The translations under genes and the position numbers were made by a program. A stretch of 64,000 nt of DNA from Staphylococcus sp. NRL 16/872 (lineage in GTDB: Bacteria; Bacillota; Bacilli; Staphylococcales; Staphylococcaceae), in contig NZ_CP119327.1 of the NCBI RefSeq assembly GCF_022815905.2, forward strand, positions 434,001 through 498,000. Reading direction: 5' to 3'. This document shows, piece after piece, positions 45,333 through 54,329 of the stretch. How positions within the stretch are numbered: the first letter of the stretch is position 1; each line of letters opens with the position of its first letter. The notes beneath the pieces were generated by a model. It did not search any database and had not been told where the DNA came from. It was given only the letters and a program-made list of their open reading frames with translations.

Positions 45333-46325
45333 TTAGTTTAATTGAGTTTCACATTTGCCTGTGTTAATTACAGATAATGCAGCGTTTAATCCGCCTTCAA
45401 CTAAGTTTCTTACAGCTTCGTCTGAGAAGAAAGCAATGTGAGGTGTTACTAAGATATTTTCATTTTCAATTAATTCTAATAATGTTTTATCTTCGACTTC
45501 TTTATTAGACCAGTCATATGTGAAGTAATCAGCTTCATTCTCATAAGTATCAATAGCAGCACCTAATAAAGTACCATTATTAACAGCTTTGATTAATTCA
45601 GGTGTATCGATTACAGCACCACGAGCAGCGTTAACTAATACAGCGCCTTTTTTTACTTTAGAGAACATTTCTGCATCAAATAAGTGGAAGCTTTCTTTGT
45701 TAGCAGGTACATGTAATGAAATGATATCTGCGCCATCAATAGCTTCTTCTACTGAATCTTTGTATTCTAAGAAGTCTAAAGAGTTGTTAGGATATGCATC
45801 GTAACCAACAACTTTAGCACCAAAACCAGCATAAATTTTACCAGTTGCAGCACCGATACGACCTGTACCAATAATTGCTACAGTCATATTTTTAACAGGA
45901 GTAGACATGATTGGTGCTGCCCATTTGAAATTATGTTCTTGAACGCGTTTTTCAATTGCAGGGAAGCGACGAATTAAATGAAGTGCAATTGATACTGAAT
46001 ATTCTGCGATAGTTTCTGGAGAATAACTAGGCACGTTAGAAATGATAATGCCATGTTTTTTAGCAAGATCTAAATCATACATATCAAATCCAGCTGTACG
46101 TTGTGCAATTTGTTTAATGCCATATTTCTCAAGTTTAGGATAAACTGAATCTGCTAATTTACCAAACTGCATTGTAGTTACGCCATCGAAACCTTCTAAT
46201 TGATCAACTGTTTCTTCGCTTAAAATATCTTCAGAAGTAACAACTTCTACATTGTTAGCTTTACCCCAATTTAAAGCGTCATTTTTCTCATAGTCACGAG
46301 TTCCGAAAAACATAATTTTTGTCAT
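45333..46325 (-). CDS. ddh: D-lactate dehydrogenase
   Basis: 330 residues, the length of S. aureus Ddh and strikingly like it as I recall. Visible are the substrate-binding Arg region ([12 protein letters not shown] near residue 78), the Rossmann motif [17 protein letters not shown] near residue 152, the catalytic Arg in [14 protein letters not shown] near residue 234, and the His in [11 protein letters not shown] near residue 295. It reduces pyruvate to D-lactate and reoxidises NADH under low oxygen. A perfect Rex palindrome inside the promoter (46456-46484) predicts repression when NAD+ is high. It complements the L-specific enzyme at 11.7 kb. Confidence 0.95.
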   Translation of the reverse strand: MTKIMFFGTRDYEKNDALNWGKANNVEVVTSEDILSEETVDQLEGFDGVTTMQFGKLADSVYPKLEKYGIKQIAQRTAGFDMYDLDLAKKHGIIISNVPSYSPETIAEYSVSIALHLIRRFPAIEKRVQEHNFKWAAPIMSTPVKNMTVAIIGTGRIGAATGKIYAGFGAKVVGYDAYPNNSLDFLEYKDSVEEAIDGADIISLHVPANKESFHLFDAEMFSKVKKGAVLVNAARGAVIDTPELIKAVNNGTLLGAAIDTYENEADYFTYDWSNKEVEDKTLLELIENENILVTPHIAFFSDEAVRNLVEGGLNAALSVINTGKCETQLN

Positions 46326-46455
46326 TATTATAACCCCATTTCAAGTTGTATAGATTTATATATTAATTAATAATTAAGACTGAAGTTGACCATAGAAATG
46401 TATATGTAATTAAAATAATGATTTGAAACATCTCTATTACTTAACTTACAGATAT

Positions 46456-46484
46456 ATTATATTGTGAATTAATTCACAAATCAA
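46456..46484 (-). promoter_or_regulatory. Promoter of ddh with Rex operator filling the spacer
   Basis: On the minus strand TTGATT (46484-46479), a 17-base spacer and TATAAT (46461-46456) form a promoter. The Rex operator occupies exactly the spacer, so a bound repressor would exclude RNA polymerase. Confidence 0.75.
46462..46479. promoter_or_regulatory. Rex operator
   Basis: TTGTGAATTAATTCACAA is a perfect 18-bp palindrome and fits the Rex consensus TTGTGAAWWWWTTCACAA at every position. It lies 137 bases upstream of ddh and about 170 bases upstream of the divergent nitroreductase gene, so it could act on either. Confidence 0.88.
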
Positions 46485-46648
46485 TAGTTTTGATTAATTT
46501 TTATGATTAAATGTTAAAAAACTCACATAAAAAAGTCTTTTGTAATTAATTTTCAAATAATTAGAGCAAAAAATATAAGCTAATATCTTTAGTGATGAGA
46601 AAGAGTCATTTATAATTTGAATGAAAATATTCTGAGGAGGCTAATTTT

Positions 46649-47308
46649 ATGAGTGAAATGCAAGATACAATTATAAACGCGTTTAATTTTAGACATGCAA
46701 CAAAAGAGTTTGATCCGGAGAAAAAAGTGAGCGATTCTGACTTTGAAACGATACTTGAAACAGCTAGATTATCACCAAGCTCATTAGGTTTAGAGCCATG
46801 GCGTTTTGTCGTGATTCAGAATCAAGATTTACGAGATAAATTAATTCCGTATAGTGCAGGTGCTCAAAAGCAGTTGAAAACGGCAAGTCACTTCGTACTT
46901 ATATTAGCCCGTAAGAATGTAACTCCTAGTTCTGATTACGTTCAATCGGTTGTTAAAAATGTCAAAAAATACGAAGAAAGTACGCTACCTGCATTTAATG
47001 AAAAAGTAAATGGCTTCCAAACGAATTTCCATATTAATGATAATGACCGTACATTATTAGATTGGGCGAGCAAACAAACGTATATTGCTTTAGCTAATAT
47101 GATGACATCTGCAGCGTTACTTGGCATCGACTCATGTCCAATGGAAAGTTTCGACTTAGATAAAGTTACTGAAATCTTATCTGAAGAAGGCATTTTAAAC
47201 ACTGATGATTTTGCACCTTCTGTTATGGTTGGTTTCGGCTATAGAAAAGAGGAACCTAAAGCGAAAGTACGTCAATCTGCAGATGATGTTATTCAATGGG
47301 TTAAATAA
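46649..47308 (+). CDS. Nitroreductase-family NAD(P)H-dependent flavin oxidoreductase
   Basis: 219 residues, a full nitroreductase domain. The FMN-binding start [15 protein letters not shown] (Arg and His near residue 14) and [14 protein letters not shown] near residue 39 are typical of the NfsB/YfkO group, with the C-terminal [14 protein letters not shown] as the second flavin contact. It reduces nitro groups, quinones or flavins in the cytoplasm using NAD(P)H. GAGGAGG is the ribosome site. It is divergent from ddh across a region that holds the Rex site, so redox control of both genes is conceivable. Confidence 0.9.
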   Translation: MSEMQDTIINAFNFRHATKEFDPEKKVSDSDFETILETARLSPSSLGLEPWRFVVIQNQDLRDKLIPYSAGAQKQLKTASHFVLILARKNVTPSSDYVQSVVKNVKKYEESTLPAFNEKVNGFQTNFHINDNDRTLLDWASKQTYIALANMMTSAALLGIDSCPMESFDLDKVTEILSEEGILNTDDFAPSVMVGFGYRKEEPKAKVRQSADDVIQWVK

Positions 47309-47365
47309 AATTGATATGTGTAATTCTTAAGTGAACGGGTAAACACCATATGTGAAGAAATGAAG

Positions 47366-47400
47366 CGGAATAAGTTAGAGCAACTTATTTCGTTTTTTCA
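47366..47400 (+). terminator. Terminator of the nitroreductase gene
   Basis: CGGAATAAGTT-AGAGC-AACTTATTTCG followed by TTTTTT. Confidence 0.85.
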
Positions 47401-47430
47401 ACAAAATAAAGTAAAATAACACTAGAAAAT

Positions 47431-47444
47431 AGTAAACGCTTACA
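47431..47444 (+). promoter_or_regulatory. cre-like site upstream of the aldehyde dehydrogenase gene
   Basis: AGTAAACGCTTACA matches 13 of 14 positions of TGWAANCGNTNWCA, with a nearly palindromic core, 69 bases before the start codon. Confidence 0.65.
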
Positions 47445-47512
47445 TTTTAGTGAGATTTATAAATTAATCTTTTGCATCACGTTTTAAAAACTTTTAAAAA
47501 GGATGATGACAT

Positions 47513-49006
47513 ATGGCTAAAGTAAATGTTAGAGATTTTATCGATGAAAAATATGGTTTATTCATTAACGGAGAATTTCAAGATAGTGAAAGTGGAGAAA
47601 CGTTAACAGTTACTAATCCTGCTAACGGTGAAGATTTAGCACAAGTAGCTAAAGCGAATAAAAAAGATGTCGATAAAGCAGTACAAGCCGCAACTAATGC
47701 ATTTGACAGTTGGAGTAAAATTTCAAAAGAAGAACGTGCAGACTATTTATTAGAAATTAGTCGTCGTATCCATGAAAAAGCTGAACACTTTGCGACAGTC
47801 GAATCATTACAAAATGGTAAACCTTATCGTGAAACATCAACAATTGATGTGCCACAAGCGGCAAACCAATTTAAATATTTCGCAAGTGTGTTAACTACTG
47901 ATGAAGGTACAGTCAATGAACTAGATGAAAATACAATGAGTTTAGTAGTTAATGAACCAGTGGGCGTAGTTGGCGCAGTAGTAGCTTGGAATTTCCCAAT
48001 TTTATTAGCATCATGGAAATTGGGTCCAGCATTAGCAGCAGGTAATACAGTAGTTATTCAACCATCATCATCAACACCATTAACTTTAATTGAACTTGCA
48101 AAAGTCTTCCAAGAAGTATTACCTAAAGGTGTTGTAAACGTAGTAACAGGTAAAGGTTCTGAATCTGGTGACGCTATCTTCAATCATGAAGGTGTAAATA
48201 AATTATCATTCACTGGTTCTACAGATGTTGGTTACGGTGTAGCTAAAGCAGGTGCTGAACGTATCGTACCAACAACATTAGAACTAGGTGGTAAAAGTGC
48301 GAACATCATCTTTGACGATGCTAACTTAGAACAAGTGGTTGAAGGTGTACAATTAGGCATTCTATTCAACCAAGGTGAAGTTTGTAGTGCAGGTTCTCGC
48401 TTATTAGTTCAATCTTCAATTTATGATGAAATCATGCCTAAGCTTAAAGATGCATTTGAAAATATTAAAGTAGGCGATCCATTCGACGAAGATGTGAAAA
48501 TGAGTGCACAAACTGGTCCAGAACAATTAGAAAAAATTGAAAGCTATGTAAAATTAGCTGAAGAAGATTCAAGTGCTAATATTTTAACTGGTGGCCATCG
48601 TATTACAGATAATGGTCGCGATAAAGGTTATTTCTTCGAACCAACAATTATTGAATTAAGTGATAATAGCCATAAATTAGCGCAAGAAGAAATCTTCGGA
48701 CCTGTATTAGTGGTTGAAAAATTCGACGATGAACAAGATGCAATTAAAATTGCGAACGATTCTGAATATGGTTTAGCTGGTGGTATCTTTACTACTAATA
48801 TCAACCGTGCATTAAATGTTGCAAAAGCAATGAGAACAGGCCGTATTTGGATTAATACTTATAACCAAATTCCAGCAGGCGCACCATTTGGCGGTTACAA
48901 AAAATCAGGTATTGGCCGTGAAGTTTATAAAGATGCAATTAAAAACTATCAACAAGTTAAAAACATCTTTATTGACACTAGCAACCAAACAAAAGGTTTA
49001 TACTAA
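47513..49006 (+). CDS. aldA: NAD-dependent aldehyde dehydrogenase, AldA type
   Basis: 497 residues, full ALDH length and very like S. aureus AldA as I recall (about 495). Motifs are VVAWNFPI near residue 157 (catalytic Asn), ELGGKSANI near residue 257 (catalytic Glu) and [15 protein letters not shown] near residue 286 (catalytic Cys), with the C-terminal [15 protein letters not shown]. It oxidises aldehydes to acids in the cytoplasm; the physiological aldehyde (acetaldehyde or others) is not defined by sequence. The cre-like site upstream suggests glucose repression. AAAAGGATGATGAC serves as ribosome site. Confidence 0.93.
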   Translation: MAKVNVRDFIDEKYGLFINGEFQDSESGETLTVTNPANGEDLAQVAKANKKDVDKAVQAATNAFDSWSKISKEERADYLLEISRRIHEKAEHFATVESLQNGKPYRETSTIDVPQAANQFKYFASVLTTDEGTVNELDENTMSLVVNEPVGVVGAVVAWNFPILLASWKLGPALAAGNTVVIQPSSSTPLTLIELAKVFQEVLPKGVVNVVTGKGSESGDAIFNHEGVNKLSFTGSTDVGYGVAKAGAERIVPTTLELGGKSANIIFDDANLEQVVEGVQLGILFNQGEVCSAGSRLLVQSSIYDEIMPKLKDAFENIKVGDPFDEDVKMSAQTGPEQLEKIESYVKLAEEDSSANILTGGHRITDNGRDKGYFFEPTIIELSDNSHKLAQEEIFGPVLVVEKFDDEQDAIKIANDSEYGLAGGIFTTNINRALNVAKAMRTGRIWINTYNQIPAGAPFGGYKKSGIGREVYKDAIKNYQQVKNIFIDTSNQTKGLY

Positions 49007-49024
49007 GATAGATAGAGATTTATT

Positions 49025-49056
49025 GAACAGGGCGTGTCCAACGTCCTGTTTTTTAT
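49025..49056 (+). terminator. Terminator of aldA
   Basis: AACAGGGCG-TGTCCA-CGTCCTGTT (one G-T pair) followed by TTTTT. Confidence 0.82.
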
Positions 49057-49074
49057 GTTTAAAAAACAAGCAAA

Positions 49075-49109
49075 AAAACAGAGTAGTCTGATGATGACTA
49101 CTCTGTTTT
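49075..49109. terminator. Second terminator, between aldA and the convergent VOC gene
   Basis: AAAACAGAGTAGTC-loop-GACTACTCTGTTTT, a 14-bp stem flanked by A and T runs, immediately after the stop of the facing gene; serves mainly the minus strand. Confidence 0.88.
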
Positions 49110-49113
49110 ACTA

Positions 49114-49920
49114 TTATCCAGGTACTACGCTTGTATCACTGTGAAGTGTGATGTCGAAGCCTTCTGGTGATGTAAGTTGTGTTTCTTCTACATTTGGTTT
49201 GTAAATATCAAAGTGAGCTAAACCATAAGTATGCTCATTGTCTAAGCGTACTTGATTAGATTGCCAAGTGTTTGCAGCAATGTGGTGATGATATTTTTGT
49301 GTAGACATGAATAACGCTTGTGGATAGTGAGAAATATGTTCTAAACCTATTTGTTCAATATAAAACTCACGTGCTTGACCTAAATCATGTGTTTTAAGGT
49401 GTAAATGTCCAATTTTGCCTCCTGCAGGCCAACCTTGCCAACCTTCTTCAGAACGTTGTGCAATTAAATCATCAGCATCCACTTCTAGGGTATCCATTTT
49501 CACGAAACCATCAGACCATTGCCAAGTATCAATAGGACGATCTTGATAGACCTCAATACCATTGCCTTCCGGATCATTAAAATATAGTGCCTCACTTACT
49601 AAATGCTCGCCACCACCGACAGGAATGTTCATGCGACTCATATGGAAAAGGAAGTTTGCTAAATCTGTACGACTTGGTAAAAGATAAGCGACATGGAATA
49701 ATCCAGCTTCTCTAAAAGCAGGGCGACGTCCGTCTTCTAATAAATTTAATGTTAAAGTGTGTCCGTGTGCACCTACGTTAAACGTAACAGATTGGTTATT
49801 TTGTTCTTTGATTGAAAATCCTAATATATTTGAATAAAAATCAGTCATTCTATTTAAATCTTGTACATTTAAAGTAATATTTGTAACTTGTGTTGCTTCA
49901 GTTGTGTGAAATGAAGTCAT
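49114..49920 (-). CDS. VOC-superfamily protein, catechol 2,3-dioxygenase (CatE)-like
   Basis: 268 residues built of two vicinal-oxygen-chelate halves (about 10-120 and 165-265). Metal-ligand candidates are the His of LFHVAYLLP near residue 73, Glu in GNGIEVYQDRP near residue 124, the His of GKIGHLHLKTHD and the Glu/His region of the second half (YHHHIAANTW). It belongs with the CatE/YfiE proteins of Gram-positives, linked in some species to quinone or catechol detoxification. The substrate is unproven. TAGGAGG lies about 11 bases before the ATG. It is monocistronic. Confidence 0.87.
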   Translation of the reverse strand: MTSFHTTEATQVTNITLNVQDLNRMTDFYSNILGFSIKEQNNQSVTFNVGAHGHTLTLNLLEDGRRPAFREAGLFHVAYLLPSRTDLANFLFHMSRMNIPVGGGEHLVSEALYFNDPEGNGIEVYQDRPIDTWQWSDGFVKMDTLEVDADDLIAQRSEEGWQGWPAGGKIGHLHLKTHDLGQAREFYIEQIGLEHISHYPQALFMSTQKYHHHIAANTWQSNQVRLDNEHTYGLAHFDIYKPNVEETQLTSPEGFDITLHSDTSVVPG

Positions 49921-50033
49921 AGTAACGTGCCTCCTACGATGAAATAAATCATCTCTATCTATAATTTATATTAAGTATAATAAATATACTCCATAAACAA
50001 CAAACGTGCAAGATAATTGTTTTAATCCAAAGA

Positions 50034-50200
50034 AAAGGGAGGAAGACAGAAACCATTATTTAAAAAAGGTTTCGTTGTCTTCCCCCGGCAAGGATGACTA
50101 GGTTTGAAAAAAGCTTAATTTAAGCGCATTTTCAAATCAGGCAGCTACTGCCAAAATGTTAACGAAGGCTGAGACATTTATTTATCCCAACCTCCAATGA
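50034..50200. other. Multi-hairpin intergenic element
   Basis: Three consecutive inverted repeats: GGAAGACAGAAACC with GGTTTCGTTGTCTTCC (50041-50092), GGTTTGAAAA with TTTTCAAATC enclosing the palindrome GCTTAATTTAAGC (50101-50138), and GGCAGCTACTGCC (50140-50152), followed by a GGCTGAGACATTTATT stretch. It lies between two leftward genes. It looks like an interspersed staphylococcal intergenic element or a structured RNA, and may also end transcripts. It has no coding capacity. Confidence 0.6.
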
Positions 50201-50216
50201 ATTTCTAAATATTTAA

Positions 50217-50498
50217 TTATCCGAAGTAAACGTCTTGATAATCTTCATTTTTTTCTAATACGTCTTTCGCAAATGGGCAAGATGCGATAATTTTTAAATT
50301 ATTTTCACGTGCATGTTGTACCACTGCATCTACTAATTTAGTGCCTAAACCTTGGCCACCTAATTCATCAGACACGCCAGTGTGGTCAATGTCGATTTCA
50401 TTATTATCAACTTGTTTATAAGTGATTACTGCTTGCGGATTATTTTCATCGTCACCAACGTAAAATTTGTTATTACCTTGTTTAATGTCTTCAGCCAT
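50217..50498 (-). CDS. Small GNAT-family N-acetyltransferase (YjdJ/Gcn5-related short type)
   Basis: 93 residues. The short acetyltransferase group is recognised by NPQAVITYKQVDNNEIDIDHT near the start, the acetyl-CoA loop LGGQGLGTKLVDAVVQHAREN near residue 47, and a conserved Cys in IIASCPFAKDVL near residue 72, thought to act in catalysis in the family. Targets are unknown. AAAGGAGTGACGTAAC precedes the ATG. Confidence 0.88.
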   Translation of the reverse strand: MAEDIKQGNNKFYVGDDENNPQAVITYKQVDNNEIDIDHTGVSDELGGQGLGTKLVDAVVQHARENNLKIIASCPFAKDVLEKNEDYQDVYFG

Positions 50499-50680
50499 GT
50501 TACGTCACTCCTTTAAAAATGTCTTAGTACTATGTATCACTTTTCCAGAAAAACAAAACATTCGATAAATAAATTTTAGAATATAAAGATTATACAAATT
50601 GTTGTAAACAGAGATATTGCTTTTTTTAAACAGAACCGATATAGTTGAGAACGAAATTATTACGTTTTGGAGGGGTTTAG

Positions 50681-51640
50681 TTGTTTTTGAAAAGGGCGTC
50701 CGTACTGATCCTCATTATGTGCTTAAGTATCGCTTTATCAGCTTGTAGCACAACACACAGTACCCATACAAAAGAGAAGGTTACAACCAAAAATAAAATC
50801 GACATCTATACGACTGTATTCGCATTCAAAAGTTTTACACAACAAATCGGCGGTAAATACGTCAACGTGGATACAATTTATCCTCCAGGGGCAGATACCC
50901 ATACGTATGAACCAAGTCAGCGCGATATGATTAATATTGCTAAAAGTGATTTGTTTATTTATTCAAGTGATGAGTTAGATCCAGTTGCAGAAAAGATTAC
51001 GAAATCAATGAACAATGACGATATGAAATTAGCGGTGGCAGATGACCTAAGTCATAAAGACTTATTAACAGAAGACAATGATCATGATGAACATGAACAC
51101 CACCACGCTGAAGCGGGACATGACCCACACGTGTGGCTAGATCCAGTGCTAGATAAAAAATTTGCTAAGAAGATTAAAGAGGATTTAGTGAAACGAGACC
51201 CGTCTCATAAAGCGTATTATGAAAAGAATTTTCAAAAGTTGAATCAAGATTTAACACACTTAGACAAAGAGTTAACACAAATTACGACACATCCTAAACG
51301 TGATAAAGTAGTGATTTCTCATGATTCATTAGGCTATTTAGCACAGCGATATCACTTTGAACAAGAAGGCGTTAGTGGCATGAATAACGAAGAGACAAGT
51401 CAGAAAGATATTCTTGCGATGATTAAACAAATTGATCAAACACACCAACCTTACATCTTATATGAACAAAATATTACTTCTAAAATCACAGATGTCATTC
51501 GCGATGAAACTAAAGCCAAACCAGTAAGTTTCAATAACTTATCCGTCCTAACTAAAGAACAAGCCAACGACGACACATTAACTTTCCAATCCATCATGAA
51601 GAAAAACATCAAAGCCTTAGACAAAGCATTGAATGAATAA
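50681..51640 (+). CDS. Zinc/manganese ABC transporter substrate-binding lipoprotein (AdcA/ZnuA type)
   Basis: 319 residues. Residues 1-22 are a lipoprotein signal with lipobox LSACS. The cluster A-1 binding fold follows; metal ligands are expected at His in ADTHTYEPSQRD near residue 88, His in GHDPHVWLDPVL near residue 151, His in VISHDSLGYL and the Glu/Asp near the end. A His-rich loop (HDEHEHHHAEAGHDPH, residues about 137-152) is typical of zinc receptors. The start is TTG behind GGAGGGG. No permease or ATPase genes lie beside it, so it must serve a transporter encoded elsewhere. There is no ZinT-like C-terminal domain, unlike long AdcA proteins. Confidence 0.9.
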   Translation: MFLKRASVLILIMCLSIALSACSTTHSTHTKEKVTTKNKIDIYTTVFAFKSFTQQIGGKYVNVDTIYPPGADTHTYEPSQRDMINIAKSDLFIYSSDELDPVAEKITKSMNNDDMKLAVADDLSHKDLLTEDNDHDEHEHHHAEAGHDPHVWLDPVLDKKFAKKIKEDLVKRDPSHKAYYEKNFQKLNQDLTHLDKELTQITTHPKRDKVVISHDSLGYLAQRYHFEQEGVSGMNNEETSQKDILAMIKQIDQTHQPYILYEQNITSKITDVIRDETKAKPVSFNNLSVLTKEQANDDTLTFQSIMKKNIKALDKALNE

Positions 51641-51653
51641 ATTAGATTAAGAG

Positions 51654-52400
51654 TTAAGTGATTTTTAATATTTTAGTTTCAAGTTCTTTCTTTATATATT
51701 TTGTAAAGGAAGCGATTAATTCAAGGTAATAAAATACTTTTTCAGTTGACAATGAAATTTTTTTCTTACTATAGTTATAATCATTTCTATATTTATCATC
51801 TGTCTTCCCTAATTTATGAATAATTAAGTGTCTAGTGTCGTGTAATTGTTTTAAACCTGTATAATTATAGTTATAAAGGTTTTCATAACTAAAATTTTTA
51901 AAATTTATATTGAACTTTTTGAGATATAATTTTTCTATCTCTTCGAAGCCAGATCTACCTAATTTTGAAGTTAATTTATTAATATAATCTGTTTCTAAAG
52001 AAAATTTGTCTTTTAAAAGAAATTCTGAAATATTTAACTCATACTTTCCTTTTTCATAGAATAATGATTTATCATAAAAAAATATAGTTTTAACCATATC
52101 TACCAAAAAAACTTCTAGTAGAGTTACTAAACGAATTAGAACCATCTCATCGAGGAATTGTTGATATCCTTTTTGGAACTTTTTTAACAAATCTCGTTTA
52201 TCATGTTGTATTAGATGCTCTTTTTGGTAAAGTTCTTCTTTAAAATAGATTTTTTCTCGATAAGGAGTAGTAGGCAAAGATTGAGTTAATAGGTCGATGG
52301 AATGATCATAGGAAAGTAATGTTCCTAAATACCATCTGTGTAATCTATCAAAATTTAAACTAAAATTCCGATATTCTTTAAAGAATTCATGTACATTCAT
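51654..52400 (-). CDS. Orphan HEPN-like protein of unknown function
   Basis: 248 residues from an ATG with AGGAGGACC upstream (the frame extends 15 codons further without a site). It is all-alpha in character, rich in Lys, Leu, Tyr and Phe, with no signal peptide and no membrane helix. Near residue 200 the motif HDTRHLIIHKLGKTDDKY contains R-x4-H and the following Gly/Asp pattern seen in HEPN domains of the RiboL-PSP/MAE-type groups, many of which are ribonucleases in toxin, defence or stress systems. The assignment is by this motif and general character only. It is very AT-rich, with no partner gene beside it; it looks like an accessory gene inserted between housekeeping genes. Confidence 0.6.
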   Translation of the reverse strand: MNVHEFFKEYRNFSLNFDRLHRWYLGTLLSYDHSIDLLTQSLPTTPYREKIYFKEELYQKEHLIQHDKRDLLKKFQKGYQQFLDEMVLIRLVTLLEVFLVDMVKTIFFYDKSLFYEKGKYELNISEFLLKDKFSLETDYINKLTSKLGRSGFEEIEKLYLKKFNINFKNFSYENLYNYNYTGLKQLHDTRHLIIHKLGKTDDKYRNDYNYSKKKISLSTEKVFYYLELIASFTKYIKKELETKILKIT

Positions 52401-52583
52401 TGATGGTCCTCCTTTATAGATAAACTTATTATAATATGTTATCATTAATTAAGAGGAAAATCATAGTCGATGGCAACGACTCATAAAATGCCAATAATAG
52501 CTGATTTTTCTATGATAAATATAAAAAATAAATATTTTTAATTAATAAGTCGCTTATCATTTGGCGACGCATAAAATAATGAT

Positions 52584-52619
52584 GAAAAAACGCCAAATCT
52601 AATTAGATTTGGCGTTTTC
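52584..52619 (-). terminator. Terminator of the lactaldehyde dehydrogenase-like gene
   Basis: AAAACGCCAAATCT-AATT-AGATTTGGCGTTTT, a perfect 14-bp stem; minus-strand T run follows. Confidence 0.92.
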
Positions 52620-52641
52620 ATTAATATTAAGCTGCTTTATA

Positions 52642-54066
52642 TTACCATCTAATATAACTTACTGTTGTATTATAGTATTCCTCAAAGCCGTGAATACCAT
52701 CGGCACCACCTAAACCAGATTCTCTCCAGCCAGCATGATAACCATTTATAACTTCTTCCGCTTCACAGTTGGCATACACTTCACCGAATTTAAGTCGTTC
52801 TGTTGCTTCCATCACTTCTTTTAAATTCTCAGAGAAGATATATGAAGATAGTCCAGCATTTGTATCATTCGCCGCGTCAATCACTTCGTCAAAGTCATTA
52901 TAAGTCGTTACAGCAAGCACAGGCCCAAATATTTCTTCTTTAAACGCACTATCGCTCGTTTTCACATTATCAATAATCGTAGGTTCATAGAAGAAACCAG
53001 CACGGTCCATCTTATGTCCACCTAACACAAGGTTAGCGCCATTCTTAGCTGCTTCTTGTACTTTTTCATCAATGCTATCTAATTGTTTCTGATTAATAAT
53101 CGCGCCGTAATCTGTATTGTCATCAAATGGATCGCCCACGTGAAGTTGACTCATGCGATCTTTCGCTTTAGCAATAAAGTCATCATGCACATCTTCATGC
53201 ACGAAGATACGTTCAGGACATGTACACACTTGACCTGCATTATTAATACGCGCTGTTACGATATATTCTATCGCTTTATCTAAATCAGCATGTGGTGTGA
53301 CTAAGACAGGGGCATTACCGCCTAATTCAAGATTCACTTTCTTCACAGTATCAGCAGCATTCTTATACACGGCTTTACCAGCGGCCATACTACCTGTTAG
53401 TGACACTAATTGAATATCTTCATGTGTTGCAAGTTGAGTACCTACAGTTTCACCAGTACCAGGCACGATTTGAATTAAACCAGCTGGGATTGTTGATGCA
53501 CGGAATAATTCTGCTAATTTCAATGTTAATAATGTTGTTTCCTCACTTGGCTTAATAACTACAGAACAACCAGTCACCACAGCTGGAATAACCTTACGCA
53601 TTAACACCATAATCGGCGCATTCCATGGCACAATGCCTGCAGTGACTCCAATTGGTTTCTTCGTTAATTGAATATTTTCATTGGCAACACTATTTTGTAA
53701 CACTTCACCTTTATTGCTCATACTCAAGCTCGTCATATAGTCGATATATTGAATCGCTTTATCAATTTCTCCCTCAGCTTGCGCAAGCGTCTTACCTTGC
53801 TCCTCGACATATAACTTCGCTAATTCATCCTTATTTTGTTCTAATAAAGGAATCAATAATTTTACATGTTCCGCACGTGTAGGTGCAGGCACACGCTCCC
53901 ATTCACGTTGCGCATGTTTTGATTTCTCAATCGCTTCATTCACTTCTTCTTCCGTCGCAAACGTGATGGTATCAATTTTTTCGCCTGTTGCAGGATTAAT
54001 CACATCCATCGTCTCATTTGACTTACTCTCTATAAATTCATTGTTAATAAATAGTTGATTGGCCAT
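52642..54066 (-). CDS. NAD-dependent aldehyde dehydrogenase, lactaldehyde/glycolaldehyde type
   Basis: 474 residues. Catalytic motifs: IVPWNAPIM (Asn near residue 148), LELGGNAPVLV (Glu near residue 247) and NNAGQVCTCPERI (Cys near residue 281; note CTC). The C-terminus (INGYHAGWRESGLGGADGIHGFEEY) closely resembles lactaldehyde dehydrogenase AldA of Escherichia coli, which suggests hydroxyaldehyde substrates such as L-lactaldehyde or glycolaldehyde. AGGTGTC lies before the ATG. It is divergent from the MarR-type regulator, which may control it. It differs clearly from the AldA-type enzyme at 47.5 kb, so the two are not recent duplicates. Confidence 0.9.
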   Translation of the reverse strand: MANQLFINNEFIESKSNETMDVINPATGEKIDTITFATEEEVNEAIEKSKHAQREWERVPAPTRAEHVKLLIPLLEQNKDELAKLYVEEQGKTLAQAEGEIDKAIQYIDYMTSLSMSNKGEVLQNSVANENIQLTKKPIGVTAGIVPWNAPIMVLMRKVIPAVVTGCSVVIKPSEETTLLTLKLAELFRASTIPAGLIQIVPGTGETVGTQLATHEDIQLVSLTGSMAAGKAVYKNAADTVKKVNLELGGNAPVLVTPHADLDKAIEYIVTARINNAGQVCTCPERIFVHEDVHDDFIAKAKDRMSQLHVGDPFDDNTDYGAIINQKQLDSIDEKVQEAAKNGANLVLGGHKMDRAGFFYEPTIIDNVKTSDSAFKEEIFGPVLAVTTYNDFDEVIDAANDTNAGLSSYIFSENLKEVMEATERLKFGEVYANCEAEEVINGYHAGWRESGLGGADGIHGFEEYYNTTVSYIRW

Positions 54067-54258
54067 TTAAGACACCTCCAATCATAGTATTCCCAGAAAT
54101 CATTATATTCATTCGTTTTTCTTTTTGGGAAAGGTCAGAGAGACTTATTTGTTATTTGAAACTTCATTTTCAACAGCACAATACGCCACAAAATTACAAG
54201 GATGGAAAGTGAGAAACGGCACATAATTATGCATCAATAATGGACAAAAATATTCAAA

Positions 54259-54287
54259 TTGACGATGAAATACAGAAAGTGTATAAT
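54259..54287 (+). promoter_or_regulatory. Promoter of the marR-type gene
   Basis: TTGACG (54259-54264), 17 bases, TATAAT (54282-54287). It lies upstream of ATG 54330 but inside the longer open frame from 54240, which argues for the shorter protein. Confidence 0.75.
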
Positions 54288-54329
54288 TTATCTCTAAATC
54301 GAAATGAATTTCTAAAAAGAGGTGAGGAA

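Noticed and set aside
54240-54329. Thirty extra N-terminal residues of the MarR protein
   Set aside because: A promoter lies within this stretch and a proper ribosome site precedes the ATG at 54330.
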